The notes under the pieces were generated by a model that saw nothing but the letters and a program-made list of their open reading frames with translations, was not told the origin of the DNA and searched no databases. Below, one piece after another: positions 26,711-35,092 of a stretch of 48,066 nucleotides of DNA. Source of the stretch: Candidatus Paceibacterota bacterium (GTDB lineage Bacteria > Patescibacteriota > Minisyncoccia > Minisyncoccales > RBG-13-42-11). Location: the NCBI GenBank assembly GCA_016782605.1, contig JADHYE010000002.1, positions 1-48,066 of the forward strand, in the 5' to 3' direction. The translations under genes and the position numbers were made by a program. Each line of letters opens with the position of its first letter. Positions within the stretch are counted from its first letter, which is position 1.

Positions 26711-27618
26711 TTTGTTACCAATAGCGCCAATCCCAAAACGATCAGCAAAATGGCGATTACTCTTTGAATAATAATTCTCTTGGAAAAAGATTCCTTTAAA
26801 ACATGGGGAAACTTCCAGGAAATGAAAATGCTCAGAATCAGCAAGAAAGCATACTGTACTCCCTGTAAAGCGTTGATAAAAGCAACAGAGGCTAAAGGAA
26901 CCAGAGCTATCGCCCAGTTCTGCAAAATGCCGGCTCCTGCTCCCACTGTCTGGTTAGCGGCGACAATTGCCAAAGACTTTTTCTGAAGCCCGTCTTGAGG
27001 AGCAAATATCTGCTTTTTAACGTCAGGCCAGATAATAAATAAAAACAAAGCCAGCAAAGCGCCTCCCAGCCTCGTCCAAATCAAACCGTTCAAAAACGGC
27101 TGTTCCAAATAAACGTACTTTGTCATGACAAAATACAAAGAAAAAAGAAAAGCAGACAATAAGGACAATTTTAAGCCTTTCACATTAATTGATTTTTCCC
27201 TTTCAAAAGTGATTAGAACGCTGCCGAATATCAATATGGCAAAAGAAACAATTTCATAAAAAGACAATGTTTCTTTGCCGAAAGAAAAAAGGTAAATCAG
27301 GAAAAACGTAAAAATGGGCGTTAAGGCGCCTACGGCCGGCACCACCTGGGAAACATTGAATTTCTGCAAAGCTTTGAAAAACCAAAAAAGCGCCAGGACA
27401 AAAGAAGCGCCTGCCCCAAAACTCAACAAAAGCTGAAAAAGGGAAGGAACGTAAAAATCAACAAAAGGAATGAGGAAAATTAAAAATATACCGGCAATAC
27501 CGATAAGAAAAGCGTAAACCTTTGGATTAGGAATGGAACTGACCAAAAGATACTTATCCACCAAAAAAACCACAGCCATTATAAGATAAGCGACGATTGT
27601 AACGGTTAGCCAAAGCAT
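26707..27618 (-). CDS. EamA/DMT-family transporter
   Basis: The protein has 303 residues and about ten hydrophobic segments in two halves, the duplicated EamA layout of the drug/metabolite transporter superfamily. The second half has LVPLASVAFINALQGVQYAF, the typical proline-containing helix before the last pair. Its substrate cannot be told from sequence. The operon position between a GT-B enzyme and a glycosidase suggests export or flipping of a sugar-linked compound or precursor. It starts five bases after the preceding stop. Confidence 0.85.
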   Translation of the reverse strand: MLWLTVTIVAYLIMAVVFLVDKYLLVSSIPNPKVYAFLIGIAGIFLIFLIPFVDFYVPSLFQLLLSFGAGASFVLALFWFFKALQKFNVSQVVPAVGALTPIFTFFLIYLFSFGKETLSFYEIVSFAILIFGSVLITFEREKSINVKGLKLSLLSAFLFSLYFVMTKYVYLEQPFLNGLIWTRLGGALLALFLFIIWPDVKKQIFAPQDGLQKKSLAIVAANQTVGAGAGILQNWAIALVPLASVAFINALQGVQYAFLLILSIFISWKFPHVLKESFSKRIIIQRVIAILLIVLGLALLVTK

Positions 27619-27623
27619 ATTTT

Positions 27624-28937
27624 TTAATTGGAAGAAATTGCTTCTGCTATTTTAAACGTTCCTGATTTTTCCCCTTCGACAAAGCCCTGCATGGCTGCTT
27701 CTGCCAAATAGCCTTTTTCCAACCAGTCAAAAAGCCATTGATTGATATAATTCGGATTTTCCTGCAAAAGCCCGAAGCCTGATTTTAAAAGCCACCTCTT
27801 ATTGAATTCTTCCTGGGAACCGATAGTGGGAGCAATGATCATCGGCAGACCCAAAACAGAATAAAAGGAAAGTTCTGATGGTTTTGTCCACAAGATATCT
27901 GTTTTTCTCAAAGCCTGGTTGAATTTTGCAAAATAGTTATTAATATCTTTGGCAAAAATAATTTCAGTTCCAAACCCCTTAGTATTCTTTTCAAAATAAT
28001 CTTTGACTTTCTCTTTGGTACCGGCAACCAAAATAACCCTAATTTCTTTTCTTTTTATCTTCTCTGCCAGCTTCTTAACGATTTTAACCCCGATTTCCTT
28101 CTGCGCGCCCGCTCCCCCGACAGCAAACATCAAGGTCAGAATATGGTCTGATTTTGCAGGCAAACTGCCCAAATAACTTTGAATCAAAGGCTCATAATGC
28201 CTGGAAAACCTTTTCCCAAGGTCAAGATTTAAAAGCCGGAATTTTAAATCATTTTTCAATGTTTCCAAATTCTCACTACCTGTATTCTCTGAGGGCAGGG
28301 GGTAGCCGGTTAAAACAACATTCTCTTCTTTAACTCCGTAAAGCTTCAACCTGTCAGCCACCCTTTCTGTCGGAACGAAATATTTGATTCTGCTTTTTTG
28401 GGGATCAAAAGGAGCCCAGGCCCGGGAAACATCAGCATCGCAAACAATGCAGAAAATATCGCCAGGATAATCAAAATATTCAGCCATAAAAGCCGGCACG
28501 AAAAAAGTACTGACAAAAGGAATATCTTTTCCAGAAGAAGACAATTTTTCAATAAAGTGCTTGCCCCAGCCTTTTTTAATCAATGAGAAGGTCTGCTTCA
28601 ATTGAAGGCTTGGCTTGGATAAGGTTTTGTTAGGATAAAAACTGAGGATTCTCTGGAAATAATCAAAAACAAAAAAAATGAACTGGCCGATTAAAGGAAT
28701 TTTCTTGAATTTTGAAACGAATTCATAGCTTTTTCTTGTCGTTTCCCAAATCTTTCTGTCTTTTTCTGGAATACCGGGATAATCATTGGCATTGACAACC
28801 TCTCCCTCAAAAGCCAAACCCCTCAGAGGATAAGCTGTCCTCTGGTGGCCGTAGCCCATGTTTACGGAAACAATCCAAGCCCCATTGGAAAATCTTTGAT
28901 TTCTAACGGGGTAAACTTTTTTGTTTGTCTCTGGCAT
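27624..28937 (-). CDS. GT-B-fold glycosyltransferase (MGDG synthase/MurG-like)
   Basis: The protein has 437 residues. The N-terminal part has IVSVNMGYGHQRTAYPLRG, the Gly-His loop seen in processive diacylglycerol glycosyltransferases and MurG. The C-terminal half has FAVGGAGAQKEIG and WTKPSELSFYSVLGLPMIIAP, the nucleotide-sugar site of this GT-B group. By inference it glycosylates a membrane lipid or similar acceptor on the cytoplasmic face. A 32-bp palindrome is read in frame at residues 9-19 (YPVRNQRFSNG), directly before the first beta strand. TATAAT lies eight bases before the ATG, so this gene probably begins the four-gene sugar operon. Confidence 0.75.
   Translation of the reverse strand: MPETNKKVYPVRNQRFSNGAWIVSVNMGYGHQRTAYPLRGLAFEGEVVNANDYPGIPEKDRKIWETTRKSYEFVSKFKKIPLIGQFIFFVFDYFQRILSFYPNKTLSKPSLQLKQTFSLIKKGWGKHFIEKLSSSGKDIPFVSTFFVPAFMAEYFDYPGDIFCIVCDADVSRAWAPFDPQKSRIKYFVPTERVADRLKLYGVKEENVVLTGYPLPSENTGSENLETLKNDLKFRLLNLDLGKRFSRHYEPLIQSYLGSLPAKSDHILTLMFAVGGAGAQKEIGVKIVKKLAEKIKRKEIRVILVAGTKEKVKDYFEKNTKGFGTEIIFAKDINNYFAKFNQALRKTDILWTKPSELSFYSVLGLPMIIAPTIGSQEEFNKRWLLKSGFGLLQENPNYINQWLFDWLEKGYLAEAAMQGFVEGEKSGTFKIAEAISSN
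28880..28911. repeat. 32-bp palindromic element inside the GT-B gene
   Basis: Arms CCCCATTGGAAAATC and GATTTCTAACGGGG around TTT. The right arm matches the ends of the elements at 38529-38630 and 43491-43552. It is translated in frame as PVRNQRFSNG. Confidence 0.75.
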
Positions 28938-28945
28938 GTTCTTTT

Positions 28946-28951
28946 ATTATA
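28946..28951 (-). promoter_or_regulatory. -10 box of the sugar operon
   Basis: TATAAT on the minus strand, eight bases before the ATG at 28937 and lying between the comEC stop and this gene. Predicts a leaderless mRNA. Confidence 0.5.
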
Positions 28952-28959
28952 TCTCATTT

Positions 28960-30456
28960 TCAGTATTTGAGAAATTTCAGCTTCTGGTTTTCCTGCGTCC
29001 GCCAGACTATCATTACCAAAACAGTATAGGAAACTAATAAAAATAGCCAGTGAACGTTTTCAAATCTCAAAGAAGCAAAAGGAAACCTGGAAAACATGTC
29101 TATAATCCTGGTCAGATAAGCCAGAGATAACCAGACCGGGAAAGAAAGCAAAACTGCTAAAGGCCAAAAAACCATCCCGGCCAAACCGAAAACAAAAATC
29201 AAAATGGTGATCAACGCCAAAAAAGGAACTATCAGAATATTGGCAATAGGAGAAACTAAAGGCATGTAGCCGAAATTATAAATTAAAATCGGCAGAGTGA
29301 AAACTTGGGCAGAGAGAGTAGCCTCAAGCGTGGTTTTTAAAGGAAAAAATCTGAAATTCGGAACCTTCTTCAAAATCTCAGAAAAAACTGGCTGTAGACA
29401 AACCATTCCCAATATGGCCAGAAAAGACAATTGGAAACCAACGTCCAATTCCAGAATCAAAGGATTAAAAAGCAGCATGATAACTGCCGCAAAAACAACC
29501 GCTCTTGAAGAAACATTCATCCTACCCAAGTACTGGCAAAGCAAGAACAATCCAGCCATAATGCCTGCCCTGACAGCAGAAGCCGGAGCGCCGATCATTA
29601 AAATGTAAAGAAGCAGCAAAACGATTGAAAGGTAAAAAGCGTGTTTTCTCCAAAGGCCGAAAGAAAGAAGAAAGCTCAAAATGACTACTGAAATAATGGT
29701 TGTATTCATTCCGGAAACTGCGGCAATATGCCTGGTGCCGGTAAAATTCAGCTTGTCCTTCCATTCCTGAGAAATGTTGTTTTCATCTCCGAAAGCCAAG
29801 GCTTCCAACAATCCTTCCTGGGGTAGGGGAATCAATTTGCGGCTGATTTCCTTGAATCTGTTTTTAAAAGAAAAAAGGGGCTCCATGATAGGATTACCGA
29901 AACCAGAATCTACAAGCTCTATTTTGGGAAAGCTCATTACAGAATAGATCTTGTCTTTTTTAAGATAATCCTGATAGTTAAATCCTTCAAAAACAGGAGG
30001 TGATTCCAGACGGCCTGCAATCACCAGTTTGTCTCCGTATTGGTATTCAGGATAACGCCAGCTGGTAACCAAAACATAGCCTGAAATGCTGAATGGCTCT
30101 CCGTTAATTTCCAGTTCCTCACTCTTAACTTTTATCTTTATACTTTTTTCCCTTACATCGGGCTCGTCATCAACCATACCCATTAAAGTCACTTGCTGTT
30201 CCTGGTCATTATACTGTCTCATTTCATTGTCAAAAGCCATTAATTCAGCTTTTCCATGCCACCAAGCCCCAAAAACCAAAAACAGAATGCAAAAACCCAC
30301 GACAGCAACATAACGCCCCCAGAAAACAGATATGAGCATAATCGATAAAACCAAAACAAAACCAAAATGCAAAAAATTAAAAGAGAAAAGAGAATTTAAA
30401 AAAATGCCTCCGATAAACGAAAGGCAAATGAAGAAAAATGTACGAGATTTACTCAT
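28960..30456 (-). CDS. comEC: ComEC/Rec2-type DNA uptake channel protein
   Basis: The protein has 498 residues with many hydrophobic segments. An N-terminal OB-like soluble part lies at about 80-165 (VTLMGMVDDEPDV), then the Competence domain with ALAFGDENN and NFTGTRHIAAVSGMNTTII (about 225-260), the signature of ComEC. The C-terminal metallo-beta-lactamase nuclease domain of full-length ComEC is absent, as in shorter family members. It forms the inner-membrane channel for single-stranded DNA during uptake. It starts three bases after the ftsZ stop. The ComEA-like HhH domain at 15333-19358 could act in the same route. Confidence 0.88.
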   Translation of the reverse strand: MSKSRTFFFICLSFIGGIFLNSLFSFNFLHFGFVLVLSIMLISVFWGRYVAVVGFCILFLVFGAWWHGKAELMAFDNEMRQYNDQEQQVTLMGMVDDEPDVREKSIKIKVKSEELEINGEPFSISGYVLVTSWRYPEYQYGDKLVIAGRLESPPVFEGFNYQDYLKKDKIYSVMSFPKIELVDSGFGNPIMEPLFSFKNRFKEISRKLIPLPQEGLLEALAFGDENNISQEWKDKLNFTGTRHIAAVSGMNTTIISVVILSFLLSFGLWRKHAFYLSIVLLLLYILMIGAPASAVRAGIMAGLFLLCQYLGRMNVSSRAVVFAAVIMLLFNPLILELDVGFQLSFLAILGMVCLQPVFSEILKKVPNFRFFPLKTTLEATLSAQVFTLPILIYNFGYMPLVSPIANILIVPFLALITILIFVFGLAGMVFWPLAVLLSFPVWLSLAYLTRIIDMFSRFPFASLRFENVHWLFLLVSYTVLVMIVWRTQENQKLKFLKY

Positions 30457-30459
30457 CTA

Positions 30460-31392
30460 CTAAAACCCAGTAGTAATCACCGTCACTTTTATCTCTCCCT
30501 GCTTTAATTTTTCATCCTGCACTGCGCCGAATATTATCTTAGCTTCAGGATTTACTTCTCTGGTAATAATTCTGGCCACCTCGTCAATCTCAGAAAGAGA
30601 AATATCTTTTCCTCCAGAAACATTAAATAAAACGCCTTTAGCTCCCTTAACCGATATATCCAGCAAAGGAGAGTTAATGGCAGCCAAAGCTGCTTTTTCC
30701 GCCCTGCCCTCGCCTTGGGCCGTACCTACTCCGAAAAGAGCGGAACCTGCATCCTTCATAATTGCTTTAACGTCAGCGAAATTAACGTTAATGATTCCGG
30801 GCAACAGAATTAAATCTGAAATTCCCTGGACTGCCTGTCGAAGAATATCATCGCACACCCAGAAAGCATTGACCAAAGAAGTCTTACTATCTAAAAAGGA
30901 AAGAAGCTTGTCGTTGGAAATACAAATCAAGGTGTCAACGTTTTCTTTCAAACGCCTGATGCCGTTTTCCGCCATTCTCTGCCTGACCTGGCCTTCAAAA
31001 GAAAAAGGCTTGGTTACCACAGCTAAAGTCAAAGCGCCTGACTCTTTTGCGATTTCAGCTACTACCGGGCCAGCTCCTGTCCCTGTACCGCCGCCTGCGC
31101 CGTAAGTGATAAAAACCATATCAGACCCTTTTAAAACCTCTGCAATTTCCTGGCGATTTTCTAAAGCTGATTTCCTGCCGATTTCAGGATTCATGCCAGC
31201 TCCCAAACCTTGGGTTATTTTTCTGCCGATTCTCAGCTTCACCTCTGCCCTGGCTCTGGCCAAGTCCTGCGCGTCAGTGTTAATAGCAACCAACTCAACG
31301 CCTTTTATGTCGCATTTTGCCATCCTGGAAACAGCGTTCAAACCCGAACCGCCAACGCCGACAACTCTTATTTTTGTACTGGTCTTCTGCAT
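30460..31392 (-). CDS. ftsZ: Cell division GTPase FtsZ (short form)
   Basis: The protein has 310 residues. VGVGGSGLNAVSRM and the tubulin signature GAGGGTGTGAGP (about 97-108) mark the GTP site. The T7 synergy loop reads INVNFADV where most FtsZ have N-x-D-F-A-D, so the first loop Asp is Asn while the second Asp is kept. The protein ends at the close of the second domain (KVTVITTGF) with no linker or C-terminal peptide, the part that normally binds FtsA. It lies five bases after ftsA, so filament formation at the division site is the expected role. GTPase activity could be altered by the loop change. Confidence 0.92.
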   Translation of the reverse strand: MQKTSTKIRVVGVGGSGLNAVSRMAKCDIKGVELVAINTDAQDLARARAEVKLRIGRKITQGLGAGMNPEIGRKSALENRQEIAEVLKGSDMVFITYGAGGGTGTGAGPVVAEIAKESGALTLAVVTKPFSFEGQVRQRMAENGIRRLKENVDTLICISNDKLLSFLDSKTSLVNAFWVCDDILRQAVQGISDLILLPGIINVNFADVKAIMKDAGSALFGVGTAQGEGRAEKAALAAINSPLLDISVKGAKGVLFNVSGGKDISLSEIDEVARIITREVNPEAKIIFGAVQDEKLKQGEIKVTVITTGF

Positions 31393-31397
31393 AAATA

Positions 31398-32618
31398 TTA
31401 AGGTATGAAGTTTTTAATTGCTTTTTTAAGTTTGCTGCCAATTCCGCTTGAGCCCCCTTCAAATCCCTGCCAGCTGCTTGATTCTTCCAAATTAGCTCCT
31501 CGCAAAATTAATCCGCAAACAGTGGCATAGCTCAGATCGTCTTCCAATTCAGGAAAAGAAGAAATCTTTCCCATGCGGCAAGGCAGTTTTAATTCCTTCC
31601 TGGCTAATTCCACGATCTTTGGCAGTTTTGTTCCGCCGCCGGTCAAAACAACTCCGCCGGCCAATGGCTCCTGCTTTGAAAATTGCTTCAATTCTTTTTG
31701 CACTTCTCCGAAAATCTCTGAAACCCTTGCTTCAATAATATTGCTTAAAGCTTTGTGCGAAAAAACCAAAGGCTCTTCTCCTTCAATGTTGATTTTTTCC
31801 TTTTTTTCTTTCCCTTTTGAAAAACAACTGCCCAGCTTCAGCTTTATAGTTTCAGCAGTATCAATATCCGTTCTTAAGCCGACAGTAATATCTGAAGTTA
31901 TATTGGCTGAACCTATCGGAAAAACAGCCAAGTCAGCCAAATCTCCTTCTCTGAAAACAGCCAATTGGGAAGTGCCAGCGCCAATGTCCAAAAGAGCTGT
32001 TCCTATTTCTTTCTGCCTTTGCGAAAGAACAGCTGAAGCTGCAGCTATTGAAGAAGGAATTACATCCAAAACCTGCAGATTAGCGTCCAAAACCGCCTGG
32101 ACCAAATTGTTTTTGTAAGGGACGAAACTGCTTAAAATCAAAACTTCTGTTTCCAGCCTGCTGCCCTGTAAGCCTTCAGCAGATTTAATCTCCCCTATAC
32201 CGTCAACAATGAATTCCTTAGGAACAGTTTCCAATGGTTCGTTGTTCGAAGGCAGGGCCACAGCTTTAACAGCTTCCTGCAAAACCCTTTCTACGTCCTC
32301 CCTTGAAATATTTCTGTCAGCCCGGGAGACAGCTACCATTCCCCTAGAATGGGTGCAGGAAAGATGGCTGCCGCCGATATTAATGAAAACTGAATTGATT
32401 TTCTGGCCTACTTCGCTTCTTGCTTTATCAACCAAAATCTGAATAAGTCTGGAAACCCGTTCTGTATCAATGACAACTCCTCTTCTGATGCCCAAAGAAG
32501 GCTCTTCTCCCTGAAACAACACCTCAAAATCAGACTCATCATCCTTTTTCGAGGCAACCAATAATTTAATATTGCTTGAGCCTATGTCCAAGCCTGTTAT
32601 GATTTGCGCTTTAGCCAT
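31398..32618 (-). CDS. ftsA: Cell division protein FtsA
   Basis: The protein has 406 residues of the actin/Hsp70 fold: phosphate-1 loop GLDIGSSNIKLLV (about 9-21), SHDS-like 1C domain following, phosphate-2 ALLDIGAGTSQLAVF, and the adenosine motif GGVVLTGGGTKLP. The end IGSKLKKAIKNFIP is a clear amphipathic membrane-targeting helix. It tethers FtsZ filaments to the membrane. Its start lies inside the end of ybeY (22-base overlap) and ftsZ follows at once. Confidence 0.93.
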   Translation of the reverse strand: MAKAQIITGLDIGSSNIKLLVASKKDDESDFEVLFQGEEPSLGIRRGVVIDTERVSRLIQILVDKARSEVGQKINSVFINIGGSHLSCTHSRGMVAVSRADRNISREDVERVLQEAVKAVALPSNNEPLETVPKEFIVDGIGEIKSAEGLQGSRLETEVLILSSFVPYKNNLVQAVLDANLQVLDVIPSSIAAASAVLSQRQKEIGTALLDIGAGTSQLAVFREGDLADLAVFPIGSANITSDITVGLRTDIDTAETIKLKLGSCFSKGKEKKEKINIEGEEPLVFSHKALSNIIEARVSEIFGEVQKELKQFSKQEPLAGGVVLTGGGTKLPKIVELARKELKLPCRMGKISSFPELEDDLSYATVCGLILRGANLEESSSWQGFEGGSSGIGSKLKKAIKNFIP

Positions 32619-32995
32619 AAATTCAAATAATAGTTTTCTTTTTCCCCCATTATTGCAGCTTGTTTTTTGGATTTCTCGTGCTCGTATCCCAAAAGATGCA
32701 AAACAGAATGAATTAAAACTTTAGCTAATTCGGTTTTAAAAGGAAAACTAAATTTCTTTGCGTTTTCCCTGACTTTTTTTAAACAAATGACTATTTCTCC
32801 TGAATCATCATATAGAAAGGATAGAACGTCTGTCACTTTATTTTTCTTTCGGTATTTCCTGTTCAATTCCTTTATTTTAACGGGACTAACCAGAACAATG
32901 GATAAATCCAATTTCTTCTTATTCAAGACAATTTTAGCAACTTTCTTTAAAAAAGTATAATCAGACGAACTAACTAAATTATTTATTTCAATCAT
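32597..32995 (-). CDS. ybeY: Endoribonuclease YbeY (16S rRNA maturation)
   Basis: The protein has 132 residues. The metal-binding motif H-x3-H-x5-H is present as HSVLHLLGYEHE (about 107-118), and NKVTDVLSF precedes it as in the family. It is somewhat shorter than most YbeY proteins, with a brief N-terminus. It takes part in 16S rRNA 3'-end processing and ribosome quality control. It overlaps ftsA by 22 bases, so the two are translated from one message. Confidence 0.9.
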   Translation of the reverse strand: MIEINNLVSSSDYTFLKKVAKIVLNKKKLDLSIVLVSPVKIKELNRKYRKKNKVTDVLSFLYDDSGEIVICLKKVRENAKKFSFPFKTELAKVLIHSVLHLLGYEHEKSKKQAAIMGEKENYYLNLWLKRKS

Positions 32996-33044
32996 ACTTA
33001 CTCTAAAAAATAAAAGTTATTTGAGGTTTCACGCACATAATTTT

Positions 33045-34022
33045 CTATCCGGACAGTTGCACTGAATCAATAAAGTACTCATTAAAAATAGCTTTTACGA
33101 TCATAGTTTCTACTAAACCGTTAGGGGTTTTTTTAGGCCACATTTTTACTATAAATTTGTAATCTGTCCAACTTATAGCTTCAATTTTTAATATTCCAAA
33201 ATCTGGATAAAGCATTCCTACCTCTCTCGAAAAATTAGGATTAATTAAAACTAATTCAGAATCTGATTTTAAAAACTGTTCCCTTGCATTCTCGGTAAGA
33301 TAAATAAGTGCCTGTTCTTTATTCATATTAAAACGGGATTCCATAAAACCTTTTACTGTTTCTACCGCTGATTTAGAAACCATATTTAAAATTAGCTCAA
33401 CCTCCGCCCAAGATTCTTCTCCGTTCATCTCTCCGACCCAAGCTGTATGCTCTTTCTCAATATTTGATAAATCTAAATAGCCAGTATTTAATATGGGTAA
33501 ATAATTTACAGCAACAGATCCAATTGCTTCTTCGTTTGGATTAGCTACTTCTACCCAACTTATATCAAATACGCCTGATTTTATCTCGCCAAAAGGGACT
33601 GTAAACCCTTCTATTTCTCCCGAGGCTAACCTATAAGTTCCGATATAGCCTCCGCGAGAATCTATTGTAAAATTTATTGCATTGGGCAAATAAGAGGAAT
33701 TCCAATTATAAGAAGTAATTTTAATCTCCCCATCTGCAATTAAAGGATCTCCAGGAGTTTTAAAAGTTACACACCTATTATTAGGTTTGTTCAATTTATT
33801 AAATAATTTATAAGTATATTTATGCTCCGAAATTAATGGAACGATATCTGCACATTCTTCTTCTATTATTGATATTGGACCAGATGTTGATGTTGTAGAT
33901 AATAAAGTTGGCACTGTGGTAATAGTTTTCGTTGTCCTCAAATACTGCCAAGCTAAAATCCCTCCGATAAGAATAACAGCAATAATTACTAAAATCCAAA
34001 TTTTAGAAAAACTTTTTGGCAT
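33045..34022 (-). CDS. Membrane-anchored protein, unknown
   Basis: The protein has 325 residues from the ATG at 34022. An upstream in-frame TTG overlaps the yqeY stop and is less likely. There is an N-terminal signal anchor (about 8-27, IWILVIIAVILIGGILAW), a Thr/Ser-rich linker, then an extracytoplasmic beta-rich domain (about 50-210) and a C-terminal alpha/beta part (about 215-325, VETVKGFMESRFNMNKEQAL) with the look of a small stress- or lipoprotein-type domain. I do not recognise the family. It is the last gene of the hisS-yqeY run, with 49 bases before ybeY. Confidence 0.6.
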   Translation of the reverse strand: MPKSFSKIWILVIIAVILIGGILAWQYLRTTKTITTVPTLLSTTSTSGPISIIEEECADIVPLISEHKYTYKLFNKLNKPNNRCVTFKTPGDPLIADGEIKITSYNWNSSYLPNAINFTIDSRGGYIGTYRLASGEIEGFTVPFGEIKSGVFDISWVEVANPNEEAIGSVAVNYLPILNTGYLDLSNIEKEHTAWVGEMNGEESWAEVELILNMVSKSAVETVKGFMESRFNMNKEQALIYLTENAREQFLKSDSELVLINPNFSREVGMLYPDFGILKIEAISWTDYKFIVKMWPKKTPNGLVETMIVKAIFNEYFIDSVQLSG

Positions 34023-34027
34023 AGATT

Positions 34028-34507
34028 TCAATCATTTTTCGGAGCTAAAAATTCTTTAACGATCTGGCCAACTAAGTTACCGTCAGCCTTTCCTTTGACC
34101 TGAGGCATCAATTCTTGCATCACTTTTCCCATATCTTTCATTTCGGAAGCTCCGATCTTTTCAATCGCCTCTTTAACCAGTTTTCTGATATCTTCTTCTG
34201 GCATCTGCTCTGGCAAATAGGCTGATAAAATAGCCAGCTCTTCTTTTTCTTTATTTGCCAAATCCTTCCTGTTGCCTTTTTCAAACTCAACGATTGATTC
34301 TTTCCTTTTCTTGGCCTCAAAAGCAATAACTTCCATTGCTTCCTCGTCGGTCAATAAAGCCTCTTTTTCTTCTTTGCTTTTAAATCTCTTTTCCTTCTCT
34401 TTATTCAAAAAAGCAGCTAAAAGCTGCCTGAAAACAGAAACCGCCAATGGCTTATTGCCCTTAATGGATAAATTAAGTTCTGATTGGATTTTTTCTTTTA
34501 GGCTCAT
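34028..34507 (-). CDS. YqeY/GatB-like domain protein
   Basis: The protein has 159 residues, all helical, matching the YqeY family: MSLKEKIQSELNLSIK at the start, TDEEAMEVIAFEAKKRKES in the middle and LVGQIVKEFLAP at the end. It resembles the tRNA-binding tail of GatB. Its function is not settled; it is often found next to rpsU, as here, with three bases between the genes. Confidence 0.88.
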   Translation of the reverse strand: MSLKEKIQSELNLSIKGNKPLAVSVFRQLLAAFLNKEKEKRFKSKEEKEALLTDEEAMEVIAFEAKKRKESIVEFEKGNRKDLANKEKEELAILSAYLPEQMPEEDIRKLVKEAIEKIGASEMKDMGKVMQELMPQVKGKADGNLVGQIVKEFLAPKND

Positions 34508-34510
34508 AGA

Positions 34511-34747
34511 TTATTTTTTTTCCAAGCCGAATTTCCTGAGCTTTTCGTATTCCTTTGTAAGCTTTTCCCTTCTTAAGGCAGCTCTTTTTTTCATTGTTTC
34601 GCTTTTCGGTCTGCGGAAAAAACGGCCCCTTCTCGCCCTGAGCAAAACGCCGCTTTTTTGCACTTTTTTGGTAAAACGGCGAATCAGGCTTTGAGAGTTT
34701 TCTCTACCTTGTTTTTCCACTTCAATGACCATTTTTTTTCTGCTCAT
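34511..34747 (-). CDS. rpsU: Small ribosomal subunit protein bS21
   Basis: The protein has 78 residues, very basic. VIEVEKQGRENSQSLIRRF followed by RRPKSETMKKRAALRREKL is the bS21 pattern. An inner Met at residue 6 is an alternative start. bS21 sits near the 16S 3' end and helps mRNA engagement, of interest here because few genes show a Shine-Dalgarno. It is followed by yqeY and preceded by a HIT gene, each with three-base gaps. Confidence 0.9.
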   Translation of the reverse strand: MSRKKMVIEVEKQGRENSQSLIRRFTKKVQKSGVLLRARRGRFFRRPKSETMKKRAALRREKLTKEYEKLRKFGLEKK

Positions 34748-34750
34748 ATG

Positions 34751-35089
34751 TTAAATATTTCTCATTGGGATTTCCCCTTTCCATCCGCCCAAAAGATGAA
34801 GATGGATGTGCGGGATATGCCCGGTTTTTCCGACGTTAAAGATAAATTTGCAAGCATGGAAAATATTCTCTTTAATGGCAACTTTTTTAGCGGCTGATAT
34901 GACTTGAGATAAAAGAGCCAAATCCTTGTCATCAAATTCCTCCTTCCACTCCAAATGTTTTTTAGGAATGAAAAGATAGTGAATGGGCGCTTCAGAAGAA
35001 ATGTTCTTAAAGCCCAATACTGTTTCGCTCTCAAAAACAATATCTGATGGTTCTTCCTTGTTTGCAATTCGACAAAATACGCATTCCAT
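34751..35089 (-). CDS. HIT-family nucleotide hydrolase
   Basis: The protein has 112 residues. The histidine triad is HIPHIHLHLLGG near the C-terminus, with the catalytic middle His in HLHLL. The N-terminal MECVFCRIA opening is typical of the HinT group, with two Cys that may bind zinc with later residues. It hydrolyses nucleoside phosphoramidates or adenylated compounds. It lies three bases after the hisS stop. Confidence 0.9.
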   Translation of the reverse strand: MECVFCRIANKEEPSDIVFESETVLGFKNISSEAPIHYLFIPKKHLEWKEEFDDKDLALLSQVISAAKKVAIKENIFHACKFIFNVGKTGHIPHIHLHLLGGWKGEIPMRNI

Positions 35090-35092
35090 ATA

